A stretch of 64,000 nucleotides of DNA. It comes from an uncultured Akkermansia sp. Lineage in GTDB: Bacteria; Verrucomicrobiota; Verrucomicrobiia; Verrucomicrobiales; Akkermansiaceae. Each line of letters starts with the position of its first letter. Position 1 is the stretch's first letter. The DNA lies in NCBI GenBank assembly GCA_947631275.1, contig CANRKR010000001.1, positions 40,384 through 104,383 on the forward strand, written 5' to 3'. This document shows positions 28,064 through 37,906 of the stretch, piece by piece. The notes below the pieces were generated by a model. The model ran no database searches. It was not told the origin of the DNA and was given only the letters and a program-made list of their open reading frames with translations. Position numbers and translations under genes: made by a program.

Positions 28064-29731
28064 TCAAGTGTACCGAAGTACTTCTTCAATAGTCGTATTG
28101 CCCTCAAAAATATTCTGAATGCCATCCTCTCGCAGAGTATGCATCCCCAACTCGATAGCTTTCTGCTTGAGGGTGACTGAGGGAACATTCTTAGTAATAA
28201 GCTCCTTGATGGGGTCTGAGCAGTGTAGCAACTCGTGGATACCTTTTCGCCCCTTGTAGCCGGTGTTGCCACACTTGTCGCAACGCGAACCGGTAAAGAA
28301 TTGCTGGGCGGCAATGAGTTCCGGGCTGATACCAAGTTGGTTCAGGAGACTGGACGAAGGAGTATAAGGTATCTTGCAGTACGGACAGATCGTGCGCACG
28401 AGGCGCTGCGCCAGCACTCCGAGCATTGTAGCAGCCAGGAGGAAAGGCTGCACCCCCATGTCGATGAATCGTGTGACGGCGCCCGCCGCGTCATTCGTAT
28501 GCAGGGTGGAAAGCACGAGGTGCCCCGTCAGGGCTGCCTGCACAGCGATTTGCGCCGTGTCGGTATCTCGAATTTCCCCCACGAGAATGCGATCCGGGTC
28601 CTGACGCAGGAAAGCGCGCAGGACGCGCGGGAAGGTCACGCCGATGCCTTCATTGATAGGAATCTGCACGATGCCATCGATGTCGTACTCCACCGGATCT
28701 TCAGCGGTGAGTATCTTGGTATCCTCAGTGTTGATGGCACGCAGAGCAGCATAAAGCGTCGTCGTCTTGCCGGAACCGGTGGGACCGGTGACCACAAAAA
28801 TCCCGTTCGGCATATTGACAGTATCCAGAATGTATTCGTGCACCGCAGGGGAAAGATTCAGGTTATTGAGGTCAAGGCTTACGCTATTGCGATCCAGCAC
28901 ACGCATCACCACCGATTCGCCGTGCTGAGTGGGGAGAGAATTGACACGCATGTCCACACTATTTTCCCCCACGCGCATCATGATACGACCATCCTGCGGC
29001 ACGCGGTGCTCTGCAATATCCATGCCGGCCATAACCTTCACCCGCGAGATGATGGGGGAGGCGAGATGAATGGGAGGCGGCGCCATTTCGTACAGAGCCC
29101 CATCCACACGATAGCGGATCTTGAATTCATGTTCAAAGGGCTCTAAATGAATGTCAGAAGCCTTCTCTTTGATGGCCTGGGTAATGACGAGGTTGACGAA
29201 TTTGATGATAGGAGCAGCACTAGCTTCTTCCGTGCCATCAACACTGCTGATGCTCATGGAGGCGAGGTCCTTCATGAGATCGCCCATGGCGGCCTCCGCA
29301 CCACCGTAGTATTCTGCGATGCGAGCGCGCACCTCATAATCTGCCGCCACGTAGAGATAAATATCCTTACCGGTAAGAATGCGTAAATCATCAATAGTTT
29401 GCGGATTCAGAGGATCTTCCAGACAGACATAAAGCCCCTCTCCCTCCTGGTAGGTGACGGGCAGAGCGCCATGCATGCGAGCTTGTGCTGCCGGGATCAT
29501 GGCCAAAACCTCTGGCGCCGGCGTGAAGTCTTTTAACGAGATGTAGGTAGCACCGACCTCCGTGGCAATAACGTTCCAAAAATCCTCCGGCGAGGGAACG
29601 ACACCGAAGTCCATGAGCATCTCCCAGATTTCTTTACCACTGTTGGCGAGCTCCTCTAGAATATCCTTGGAGAGCGCGCGGTCTATAAGGCCGGCGTTGA
29701 TGAAAACCTCGAGTACTTGCTGGTTGTCCAT
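28064..29731 (-). CDS. GspE/PilB-family assembly ATPase
   Basis: FVVTGPTGSGKTTTLYAAL Walker A; ASDIHLEP; tetracysteine CPYCK..CDKCG. Confidence 0.93.
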   Translation of the reverse strand: MDNQQVLEVFINAGLIDRALSKDILEELANSGKEIWEMLMDFGVVPSPEDFWNVIATEVGATYISLKDFTPAPEVLAMIPAAQARMHGALPVTYQEGEGLYVCLEDPLNPQTIDDLRILTGKDIYLYVAADYEVRARIAEYYGGAEAAMGDLMKDLASMSISSVDGTEEASAAPIIKFVNLVITQAIKEKASDIHLEPFEHEFKIRYRVDGALYEMAPPPIHLASPIISRVKVMAGMDIAEHRVPQDGRIMMRVGENSVDMRVNSLPTQHGESVVMRVLDRNSVSLDLNNLNLSPAVHEYILDTVNMPNGIFVVTGPTGSGKTTTLYAALRAINTEDTKILTAEDPVEYDIDGIVQIPINEGIGVTFPRVLRAFLRQDPDRILVGEIRDTDTAQIAVQAALTGHLVLSTLHTNDAAGAVTRFIDMGVQPFLLAATMLGVLAQRLVRTICPYCKIPYTPSSSLLNQLGISPELIAAQQFFTGSRCDKCGNTGYKGRKGIHELLHCSDPIKELITKNVPSVTLKQKAIELGMHTLREDGIQNIFEGNTTIEEVLRYT

Positions 29732-29781
29732 GACGCTGGAGAAGGGATAATGGGGTTCGTATGTGGGAAGGAAGAAAAGAG

Positions 29782-31461
29782 TTAACTGGCATCGCCAGTG
29801 GTGACATGGATAACCTCATCCGCTGAGGTGCGACCGGCGAGTACTTTCCGTATACCGTCTTCGCGCAGGGTGCGCATACCCAGCTCTCGAGCCCGTTTGC
29901 GCAATTGCGCGGAAGAGAGGTTGGAGTTGATGAGTTCGCGCACATCATCGCTCACTTCAAAAATTTCAAAAATGCCCATGCGTCCCTTCATGCCCCTACC
30001 ACGGCATTTTTCGCAGCCCCCGGGGCGGGGGACCTTTACCGGTCGGTCCTGTTCAATGCCGAGCAATTGTGCCTGCTTGGCGGTAAGTGATCCGTCGATT
30101 TTGCAGCTGCACAGGCAGCGGCAGAGACGCTGCGCCATCACTGCTCGCACAGCAGAAGCAATGAGGAAGCGATCGACTCCCATATCCTCAAGACGAGCCA
30201 CGGATGAGGGCGCGTCATTCGTGTGCAGGGTGGAAAGCACCAGATGACCGGTCATGGCAGCTTGGATAGCGATACCGGCAGTTTCTCCATCACGAATCTC
30301 ACCGATCATGATGATATTCGGCGCCTGTCGAAGCATGGCGCGCAGGGCGGCAGCGAATGTCATGCCAATTTCGCTGCGAATCATGACTTGGTTAATACCC
30401 GGCAATTCGTACTCCACAGGATCCTCAGCGGTAATGATTTTCTTATCCGGTCGATTCAGATGATTCAAACAGGCGTACAGCGTCGTCGTCTTGCCGGAAC
30501 CCGTCGGCCCTGTCACCAAGATCACCCCGTCCGGCAAAGTAACCAAGCGATCAAAAGTTGCCTCATCATCCGAAAGGAATCCAAGCTGAGGGAGTCCCAA
30601 TGCCAACGCAGATTTGTCCAGAATACGCATGACGACGGATTCGCCGTGGTTGGAAGGAACGGTACTGACACGCAGATCAATATGGCTGCCGTTTTTCAAA
30701 TTCAGCTCAATCCGACCGTCTTGAGGCACGCGTTTTTCTGCAATGCTCATGGTGTTACTCATCACCTTGATACGAGCTACGATGGAACCGAGAAGTTTCT
30801 TCGGGTGGGTAGCCACCTCCACCAGGCGCCCATCCACACGGCAGCGGATTCGAACGCGATCCTCCATCGGCTCAATGTGAATATCGGATGCACGCATCGC
30901 GTGTGCCTCATTAAACATCTCGTCAATCAATGTAACGATGGGAGATTCATCATCGCCAGCCGTAGTCTTCTTTTCCGGGTAATACTTGTCGATGGCTCTG
31001 GACAAAGCGTCCTCCGCCGCCACAAAGAAGGAGACATCCCTTCCCAAAAACTGCGGCAGACTGTCCAGAGTCTCCATCGCAAAAGGATCCGCAATGGCAA
31101 CCTGGAGAGAAATTCCATCATCCCCGATAGGCAGGAAGTTGACGCGTCTCGCCAATTCTCCGTTCACTTGCGCCAGGATACCAGGGTCGACATCGAAAGC
31201 GCTCAGATCGACAAATTCAAGTCCGGAACTGTTGGCCGCAACCTGCGCGATGTAGTCTCGCGAAAGTAGACCGTCCTTCACAATTTTTTCGATCACACTC
31301 TCCGTCGGTCCGATCTCGGCGCGGATGCTCTCCGGGACGGAGGGATCCAAGGCTCCTGCCTCTACGAGGAGTTCTAAAAGGTATTGTTCGTTGGAGTACA
31401 CGGGAAAGGGGGTGTTGTGGGTAGTACAACCGCGTGCGCAGAGCGGATTCTCCCAGCGCAT
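29782..31461 (-). CDS. Second GspE/PilB-family assembly ATPase (start uncertain; GTG at 31401 also possible)
   Basis: ILVTGPTGSGKTTTLYACL; ASDIHIEP; CSCK..CEKCRGRG. Confidence 0.92.
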   Translation of the reverse strand: MRWENPLCARGCTTHNTPFPVYSNEQYLLELLVEAGALDPSVPESIRAEIGPTESVIEKIVKDGLLSRDYIAQVAANSSGLEFVDLSAFDVDPGILAQVNGELARRVNFLPIGDDGISLQVAIADPFAMETLDSLPQFLGRDVSFFVAAEDALSRAIDKYYPEKKTTAGDDESPIVTLIDEMFNEAHAMRASDIHIEPMEDRVRIRCRVDGRLVEVATHPKKLLGSIVARIKVMSNTMSIAEKRVPQDGRIELNLKNGSHIDLRVSTVPSNHGESVVMRILDKSALALGLPQLGFLSDDEATFDRLVTLPDGVILVTGPTGSGKTTTLYACLNHLNRPDKKIITAEDPVEYELPGINQVMIRSEIGMTFAAALRAMLRQAPNIIMIGEIRDGETAGIAIQAAMTGHLVLSTLHTNDAPSSVARLEDMGVDRFLIASAVRAVMAQRLCRCLCSCKIDGSLTAKQAQLLGIEQDRPVKVPRPGGCEKCRGRGMKGRMGIFEIFEVSDDVRELINSNLSSAQLRKRARELGMRTLREDGIRKVLAGRTSADEVIHVTTGDAS

Positions 31462-31623
31462 CTTGCATTCTACGCAAAAGGGAGGACTAAGTCAAACACT
31501 TTCTGTGTGCTGCCAAGAGGAATTTAGGCAGAAGAACGCAAAAAATCAATTCGTGCGTACTCTGTTGTTGCCTTCCCTTCTGTCAGGGTGTATCATGCGT
31601 AGTGTAGCTCTACTATTTTTTCT

Positions 31624-33888
31624 ATGGCCGCACCCTTGCTCAAAAAAAACTCGGCAGCCGTGCCTTCAGTACGTCTGAAAGCGTCCGGAACTGCGCCCAC
31701 TACTATTCCGCGATTGAAAACTATCGGCGGAAAAGCTGCCACAGCCAAAGCGCCTGCCCCCCTTGCCAAGAGCAGGCCTCAGGAAGTGAAATCGACTACC
31801 TCCCTACCTGTTGTCTCCGCTGCTCCCGTTTCAGAGGCCGTGCCTGCGCGTGAGTCTGCCGAAACAATCCCTGTTATTGCTCCCGTTGCTGAACCCACCC
31901 CCACACCGGCAGGGGAAATTCCCGAAGTAGCACCCGAAGTAGCACCCGAAGTAGCACCTGAAGTAGCACCTGAAGTAGCACCTGAAGCAACCGCCTCCGT
32001 GGAGAACGCCTCCGCGCAAGCCGATTATGAGCGCCAAATGGAGGAGTATAACCGGCAAATGGCTGAATACCATCGGCAGATGGAGGAATATAATCGGCAG
32101 ATGGCTGAATTGCAGAAACAACAGGCTTCGCAGATTGGGACCGTTCCTCCACCGTCAGGCAACGACGGAACTCTTTCTCCCTCCACCGTGTCTGCCACAA
32201 AACCTGGACTCAGTACGAAGCCCGCACTTGGGCCGTCGCCGGTGCCGGCTCTGAAATCCGCCTCTACAGTTACACCATTGAAACCGGCTGGGAGGCTGAC
32301 TCCTGTCGGAGCCAAACTGGGAATAGCAAAACCGGCCATGGTGAAAAAAGGATCGACCGGGGCGGTAGAGAAGCCAGCTGAGAAACCCATTCCTCAACCC
32401 GATAAATCCCTTGCCGAAGGAACAGCGAAGGATCAGGCTGCTGAAGGAATCAGCTCGGTGGAGGCGGCTTACCTGGAGCAATTGCGCCGAGCTGCAGAGA
32501 GACCGCCCATCTGGAAACGCAAAGGATTCTGGGTGGCGACGGTAGTGTTTGGAGTGTTTGCCGGAGTGTGCGGCGTGAAAGTGCTGAAAGAACAAGCTAT
32601 TCAGGAACGCGCAAGGGCTCGCAATGCCCGTATCATGGCTCTGTTGCAACGCGCTCAGCAGATCAATATGAGCGGAGTGGAAAGCTCGGCAGATGCTAAG
32701 AAGAAGAATGTGGATGTGCATTGCAGCCTGCAGGACGCCACGTTTCTTATGGATGTTGTGGTGAATCCCGACATGAAAGACGAGAAAGGAAAACCCATGC
32801 TGGGGGGAGACCCGGAGGGTGTCGCGAAGTTGGCATGTCTTCTGCTCGGTATCACGGCGGAGGACAACAATGAGTCTGCTAAAATGATTTTCGACCGCTT
32901 GGAAAAGGATGTCAAACAAATTAAGCCAGCTCTTTATCGCTGGTTGATTCAGCGTCTCGCCGTAGCGGATATTAAGGATGTGAACGAAAAACTACTGCAC
33001 CTCGCCGAAATGGTCGCCAAGATGCCGTCCAAGGGTTTTGTGCACCGCGATGAGATACTTTCCTACATCTGGGAGACAATGGGGCTGCGCATTACAGAAA
33101 AGGATGTGCCGATGATCACGGATCTGCTCAAAAATCCGGAGATGAGTTCCACACTGGCAACGACACTTTCCCGGTGTTTGAGCAATGTGATAGATCTGAT
33201 GGATGATCCGCAGAAGAAGAAGGAGCTGGGCGACAAGATTTTCGATCTGATTCCTGAATCCAGGCGTGCTGCGCTGGCTTCGTCCCTTGCGCGGGCTTGC
33301 TCTCCAAAAGCTCTTGCCTTCTACAAGCAGGAGGCGCAGGACCCGGCGAAGTGGCGCCATGTCTTTGATTTCTTCGCTAATTACCAGGATGACAGCGTGG
33401 TAGAATTCCTCACCAAAGATCTCAAATCCAAGGCAGCGGGTGACCCGAAGAAGGAGAAACAGGTGCATGCAATGCTTGAGGCCGTGCTCTGCCAAAATCG
33501 CGACCGCAAGCCTGAGGATGCTCGAAAGCTCATCAACATGGTCTACGATAAGTTCAACACGGATATTTCAGGGTGGAGTGATGTGGTTGCCAAGACGGAT
33601 CCGGATTCTTCAGAATTCGTCGGTGAGGATTCTCCTCAATATGCAGATCTGGTGAAGAAGCGTGAGGATATTGAGAAAGCCCGCAAGCAAAAGCAGTCAT
33701 TTGTCCGGGCCATGAACAACTTGTTCGACTGGACCTGGGTGGTGCAGTCGTTGCAGGAACTTGCCAAAACCGAGCAGGGAGACGGCGAATTAGCCGGGGA
33801 AATCTCCCGCGCTCTCGACCAGGTCGTTCTCAACCGTGAAAACTATAAGGCTCTCCGTGATAGATATAAGCAGCGTACGGGTCAATAA
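31624..33888 (+). CDS. Large hypothetical protein: proline-rich low-complexity N-terminus, one TM, helical C-terminus
   Basis: Long ORF with (APEV)n and RQMxEYx repeats; TM GFWVATVVFGVFAGVCGV. Confidence 0.75.
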   Translation: MAAPLLKKNSAAVPSVRLKASGTAPTTIPRLKTIGGKAATAKAPAPLAKSRPQEVKSTTSLPVVSAAPVSEAVPARESAETIPVIAPVAEPTPTPAGEIPEVAPEVAPEVAPEVAPEVAPEATASVENASAQADYERQMEEYNRQMAEYHRQMEEYNRQMAELQKQQASQIGTVPPPSGNDGTLSPSTVSATKPGLSTKPALGPSPVPALKSASTVTPLKPAGRLTPVGAKLGIAKPAMVKKGSTGAVEKPAEKPIPQPDKSLAEGTAKDQAAEGISSVEAAYLEQLRRAAERPPIWKRKGFWVATVVFGVFAGVCGVKVLKEQAIQERARARNARIMALLQRAQQINMSGVESSADAKKKNVDVHCSLQDATFLMDVVVNPDMKDEKGKPMLGGDPEGVAKLACLLLGITAEDNNESAKMIFDRLEKDVKQIKPALYRWLIQRLAVADIKDVNEKLLHLAEMVAKMPSKGFVHRDEILSYIWETMGLRITEKDVPMITDLLKNPEMSSTLATTLSRCLSNVIDLMDDPQKKKELGDKIFDLIPESRRAALASSLARACSPKALAFYKQEAQDPAKWRHVFDFFANYQDDSVVEFLTKDLKSKAAGDPKKEKQVHAMLEAVLCQNRDRKPEDARKLINMVYDKFNTDISGWSDVVAKTDPDSSEFVGEDSPQYADLVKKREDIEKARKQKQSFVRAMNNLFDWTWVVQSLQELAKTEQGDGELAGEISRALDQVVLNRENYKALRDRYKQRTGQ
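31924..31983 (+). repeat. 12-bp in-frame tandem repeat (GAAGTAGCACCY) x5
   Basis: Direct read of five consecutive units encoding (EVAP)5. Confidence 0.95.
32032..32115 (+). repeat. 21-bp degenerate in-frame tandem repeat x4 (RQM[E/A]E[YL][NHQ])
   Basis: cgccaaatggaggagtataac / cggcaaatggctgaataccat / cggcagatggaggaatataat / cggcagatggctgaattgcag. Confidence 0.92.
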
Positions 33889-34020
33889 CGGTGTCGTTCC
33901 AGGAAATGTTGTGCATGCGTTTCCCAGCGCACTGTCGGCCACGGCCGTGCAGTTGAGGTTTAGTCGTCTCGCCCGGGAACACGCTTAATGCGTCTCTATT
34001 GATAAACCGCTCCGTTTAAA

Positions 34021-35103
34021 TCAGCGCAGCGTGTGTCGGAAAGTGTCGCCAGGCTTGAGCGATGCGATAAACTGCACGAGCAGCTCCACCGTATTTACCA
34101 CGTCTGCCAGTTCGGCAGTCTCCACCGGGCTGTGCATGTAGCGCAGGGGCAGAGAAAGATTTGTGGCGGGTACGCCGCCGCGTGAGCGGAAAATAGAGTC
34201 AGTATTTGTACCCGTAGTGCGCCCGGACGTTTCTCGTTGCAAGGGGATGTTTTTCTCCTCCGCGATACTTTCGAGCCGGGAATTGATGGACGGGTGGCAT
34301 GCAGGACCAATGCAGAGACAGGGTCCCAGACCAAGCTTCACTTCACCGTAACGTGTGGCTGTCAGTCCAGGGGTGTCGGTAGCATGAGTGACATCCAGGC
34401 AAATGGCGGCATCCGGATTCAGTCGGTAAGTCACCATCTCTGCGCCAATGCAGCCAACCTCTTCTTGCACACTGTTGGCAAAAACGATATTCCAAGCAGG
34501 GTGAATCCTACGCTCGTGCAGTGCACGTGCCACTTCTGCGGTGATGAACCCACAAAGTCTGTCATCCAGCGCGCGGCAAACGAGGCGAGAATTGAGCATA
34601 AGCGGCTCATCGCAATATACGGCGCGGTCTCCCACGCGCAGCCCCATTTCCTCCACTTCCTTTCTCGAGCTGCAGCCGAAATCCACGTAGAGCTCCCAGA
34701 GTTTCGGTGCTTTATCAAGATCCTCGCGGATGTGGATAGCGGTGTTGCCGATGACACCCAGTACATCTCCCTTTCTGCCGAAGAAACGCAGGCGGCGTCC
34801 GCGGGCGATAGCGACATCGCTGCCGCCGAGACGTTCGACGTACGCGAAACCATCATCGGTGATATGGCGAATGGAGAAGCCGATCTCATCGGCGTGAGCA
34901 TCCAGCATAAGGGTAGGGGCGTTTTTTCTCCTACTCTTCAGAGTGGCCCAGGTGGACCCGTAGGCGTCGCATTCCTGCGTTGAGGTGTAAGGCGCGATGT
35001 AGGATGCCCAGAGGCGTTGCGCCTGAATTTCCATACCCGTAGGCGACGGGGTACGCAGGAGCTCGTGCAGAAATTGAACGGATTGATCAGTCAGATTTTT
35101 CAT
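34021..35103 (-). CDS. M42-family aminopeptidase/endoglucanase-like metallopeptidase
   Basis: LMLDAHADEIGF, RALDDRLCGFI, VQEEVGCIGAEM, GGVPATNLSLPLRYMHSPVE. Confidence 0.9.
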   Translation of the reverse strand: MKNLTDQSVQFLHELLRTPSPTGMEIQAQRLWASYIAPYTSTQECDAYGSTWATLKSRRKNAPTLMLDAHADEIGFSIRHITDDGFAYVERLGGSDVAIARGRRLRFFGRKGDVLGVIGNTAIHIREDLDKAPKLWELYVDFGCSSRKEVEEMGLRVGDRAVYCDEPLMLNSRLVCRALDDRLCGFITAEVARALHERRIHPAWNIVFANSVQEEVGCIGAEMVTYRLNPDAAICLDVTHATDTPGLTATRYGEVKLGLGPCLCIGPACHPSINSRLESIAEEKNIPLQRETSGRTTGTNTDSIFRSRGGVPATNLSLPLRYMHSPVETAELADVVNTVELLVQFIASLKPGDTFRHTLR

Positions 35104-35111
35104 GTTTTTGG

Positions 35112-36356
35112 TCAGATGTTTTTGTAAGCGATATCGCTGCGGCGTTGCAAACCGTCGAAGCTGATCTTATCGGCCTCATGATGGGCAGCGGTGCGGGCGG
35201 CGTCCAAGGTGTTACCGGTTGCGACGACTGCCAGCACACGTCCCCCGGCGGTTTGCCAGGTATTCCCCACACGCTTGGTGCCGCAGTGGAAGACAGGAGT
35301 TTCGACGTTTTCCAGTCCGGAGATTGTGTCGCCACTGTGGGAGGAGACCGGATAACCCGCGGAAGCGAGGATACAGCAAACACTCCAATCCTCCGAAAAG
35401 TCAATAAGGTCCGGTCTAAATTCACCTCGAGCTCCGGATAAACAGAAACTCGCCAAATCTCCGCGCAGGAGCGGCATCACCGCCTCACATTCCGGATCCC
35501 CAAATCGGCAGTTGTACTCAATCACCTTCGGACCGTCTGGTGTGAGCATCAGCCCGAAATACAGAAAACCACGGTATGGCAACCCGTCTTTGCTGAGCCC
35601 CGCTACCGTAGGCGCTACGATGGTTTTCTCAATCACCTCCAGCGTGGCGGCATCTGCGAGTCGACGCGACGCTACAGCTCCCATCCCCCCCGTGTTTGGT
35701 CCCTCGTCGCCATCCTTGAGCCGTTTGTAGTCACGCGCCGGGCATAGGATGAGGTAGCGCTCAGCGCAAACCGCAGCAAAAATAGAGATTTCCGGACCGG
35801 TGAGGAATTCTTCCACGAGAAGCCTGCCTTCGCCAAAACGTTTTTGCACAAAAACCTCGGAGAGGAATGCTTCCGCACTCGTCGCATCCGGGCACACTGC
35901 CACGCCTTTGCCCGCAGCCAGCCCATCGAACTTCAGCACAGTTGGATATTGTCCGCCGATTGCCACCCGTGCTTCATCCGCGCTGCTCACTGTTTGCGCG
36001 CGCCCGGTTGGTATGCCGTGACGCATCAGAAATTGCTTGGCGAAGTCCTTGGATGCTTCCAGTTGCGCACTCTCCTTGCACGGTCCCCAACAGGGGATTC
36101 CCGCCTCGGCGCATAGATTGGCCAACCCTTCATCCTTCACGAGATAGCTTTCCTCCCCCGCTAGGCAGAGGTCAATTCCCTCCGCCTTCATCCATTCGAT
36201 GAGTTCGTGCAGGTTTTTGACGGGGATAGATCGAGCAACCTGAAAGATGGCATCGCTGCCAGGGAAAGAGAAGATTTGCGGTTGGACGGGAGAGGCTGCA
36301 AGCGTTTTGATGAGCGCGTGTTCGCGTCCGCCTTTTCCGATGACAGCAATTTTCAT
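35112..36356 (-). CDS. purD: Phosphoribosylamine-glycine ligase (start trimmed)
   Basis: MKIAVIGKGGREHALI; LKFDGLAAGKGVAV; YNCRFGDPECEAVMPLL. Confidence 0.95.
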   Translation of the reverse strand: MKIAVIGKGGREHALIKTLAASPVQPQIFSFPGSDAIFQVARSIPVKNLHELIEWMKAEGIDLCLAGEESYLVKDEGLANLCAEAGIPCWGPCKESAQLEASKDFAKQFLMRHGIPTGRAQTVSSADEARVAIGGQYPTVLKFDGLAAGKGVAVCPDATSAEAFLSEVFVQKRFGEGRLLVEEFLTGPEISIFAAVCAERYLILCPARDYKRLKDGDEGPNTGGMGAVASRRLADAATLEVIEKTIVAPTVAGLSKDGLPYRGFLYFGLMLTPDGPKVIEYNCRFGDPECEAVMPLLRGDLASFCLSGARGEFRPDLIDFSEDWSVCCILASAGYPVSSHSGDTISGLENVETPVFHCGTKRVGNTWQTAGGRVLAVVATGNTLDAARTAAHHEADKISFDGLQRRSDIAYKNI

Positions 36357-36483
36357 AGCGCCGCTCATGGTAACAGACTTGTATCCACCTTGCAATCCCT
36401 TTTGTGCGCAACACAGAGCAATCCGCATCAGAAAATGAGATTTGACCTGCAGGAAGCGTTGCGCGATGTGGCGAAAGAAATCG

Positions 36484-37758
36484 TCATCCGCGCAAGGCAC
36501 GCTCCGCTGCAGCGATGGTGGCATCCACATCTGCCTCGCTATGGGCGGTAGAGAGAAAACCCGTCTCGTACGGTGAAGGCGCAATGAATATTCCCTGATC
36601 CAACATACTCAGAAAATAACGCCTGAAAGCGACGAAATCAGCGCTCTGCGCGCTTGCGAGATCCACCACATCCCTCTCCGTGAAATGCAAACAAAACATG
36701 GAGCCGCAGCGTTTGAACGTAAAATGCTTCTTGGCGTCCTTCAGAGCGCGCTGCATGCCATTCTCCAGTCTCGCACCCAGAGATTCCAGCCGTGCCCACG
36801 CATCCGTTGCCACCAAGTCTTTGAGTTGAGCTACACCTGCTGCCATCGCCAGGGGATTGCCACTCAGCGTGCCGGCTTGGTACACTCCCCCCAGCGGAGA
36901 GATGCAATCCATGATGTCCTCTCGTCCACCGAAGGCTCCCACCGGCAAACCTCCACCGATGATTTTACCGAGAGTGGTAAGATCCGGCTCGATGCTATGC
37001 AACTGCTGCGCGCCCCCGGAGGCAAGACGGAACCCGGTCATCACTTCATCAAAAATCAACAGGGCATTGTGGTGCGCAGTCACTTCACGCAGGTATTCCA
37101 AGAAGCCCGGCCGAGGCAAGTAAAACCCCGAATTTCCAGGGTAAGGCTCCACGATGACTCCCGCTATTTCCCTCCCTCGATGACGGAATACCTCACGCAC
37201 GGCTTGTTCATCATTAAAAGGAAGCACGATGGTGAGTTCTGCCAGCTCAGGCGGCACCCCCGCGCTATCCGGCTGCCCATGCGTAAGTGCTCCGCTGCCG
37301 GCTGCAACCAGCAGGCTGTCTCCGTGCCCGTGGTAGCAACCAGCAAATTTTACAATCAACTTGCGTCCTGTAAACCCGCGCGCCAGGCGCACGGCGCTCA
37401 TGGTAGCCTCGGTCCCGCTATTAGTCATACGCACCTTTTTGATGCTCGGCATAAGTTGGCAGATAAGCTCCGCCATTTCCACCTCTACTGGAGTAGGAGT
37501 ACCGAAACTAGTCCCTTTCACTACAGCGGTCTGCACGGCTTGTACCACACATTCCGGCGCATGCCCGAGGATTGCTGGCCCCCATGTGCCTACGTAGTCG
37601 ATATATTCCCTGCCGTCCACATCCCATAAGTGCGCGCCTTTTGCGGAATCCACAAAAAAAGGTGCGCGCCCGAGCCGGTTGAACGCCCGCACCGGCGAGT
37701 TCACCCCACCTGGAATAACCCTACACGCCCGCTCAAAAAGTTCTTCGCTGATCGGCAT
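36484..37758 (-). CDS. hemL: Glutamate-1-semialdehyde 2,1-aminomutase
   Basis: VIPGGVNSPVRAF; FDEVMTGFRLA; LGKIIGGGLPVGAFGG. Confidence 0.96.
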   Translation of the reverse strand: MPISEELFERACRVIPGGVNSPVRAFNRLGRAPFFVDSAKGAHLWDVDGREYIDYVGTWGPAILGHAPECVVQAVQTAVVKGTSFGTPTPVEVEMAELICQLMPSIKKVRMTNSGTEATMSAVRLARGFTGRKLIVKFAGCYHGHGDSLLVAAGSGALTHGQPDSAGVPPELAELTIVLPFNDEQAVREVFRHRGREIAGVIVEPYPGNSGFYLPRPGFLEYLREVTAHHNALLIFDEVMTGFRLASGGAQQLHSIEPDLTTLGKIIGGGLPVGAFGGREDIMDCISPLGGVYQAGTLSGNPLAMAAGVAQLKDLVATDAWARLESLGARLENGMQRALKDAKKHFTFKRCGSMFCLHFTERDVVDLASAQSADFVAFRRYFLSMLDQGIFIAPSPYETGFLSTAHSEADVDATIAAAERALRG

Positions 37759-37906
37759 GGCTTAAGTATAGAGCAGCCTGCACTTGCAAACAAGTGTAAA
37801 TCGACCCCTTGCCTGTCGCCGACTCTCCCGGGCAAATCATCGTAAGAATTCCTCACACGGAGACCTCAATTACGCCGTTCACAAAAGCAAAGCGAGCGTG
37901 TTAACA

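Noticed and set aside
30223-31269. 348-aa plus-strand ORF
   Set aside because: Antisense to a clear GspE/PilB ATPase.
31924-32115. Short regular repeats that could suggest a CRISPR-like array
   Set aside because: Units are contiguous without spacers and lie in frame inside a CDS (EVAP and RQMxEYx peptides).
37779-37797. Small hairpin (CACTTG-CAAA-CAAGTG) upstream of hemL
   Set aside because: Only a 6-bp stem with no terminator U-tract or recognised riboswitch features.
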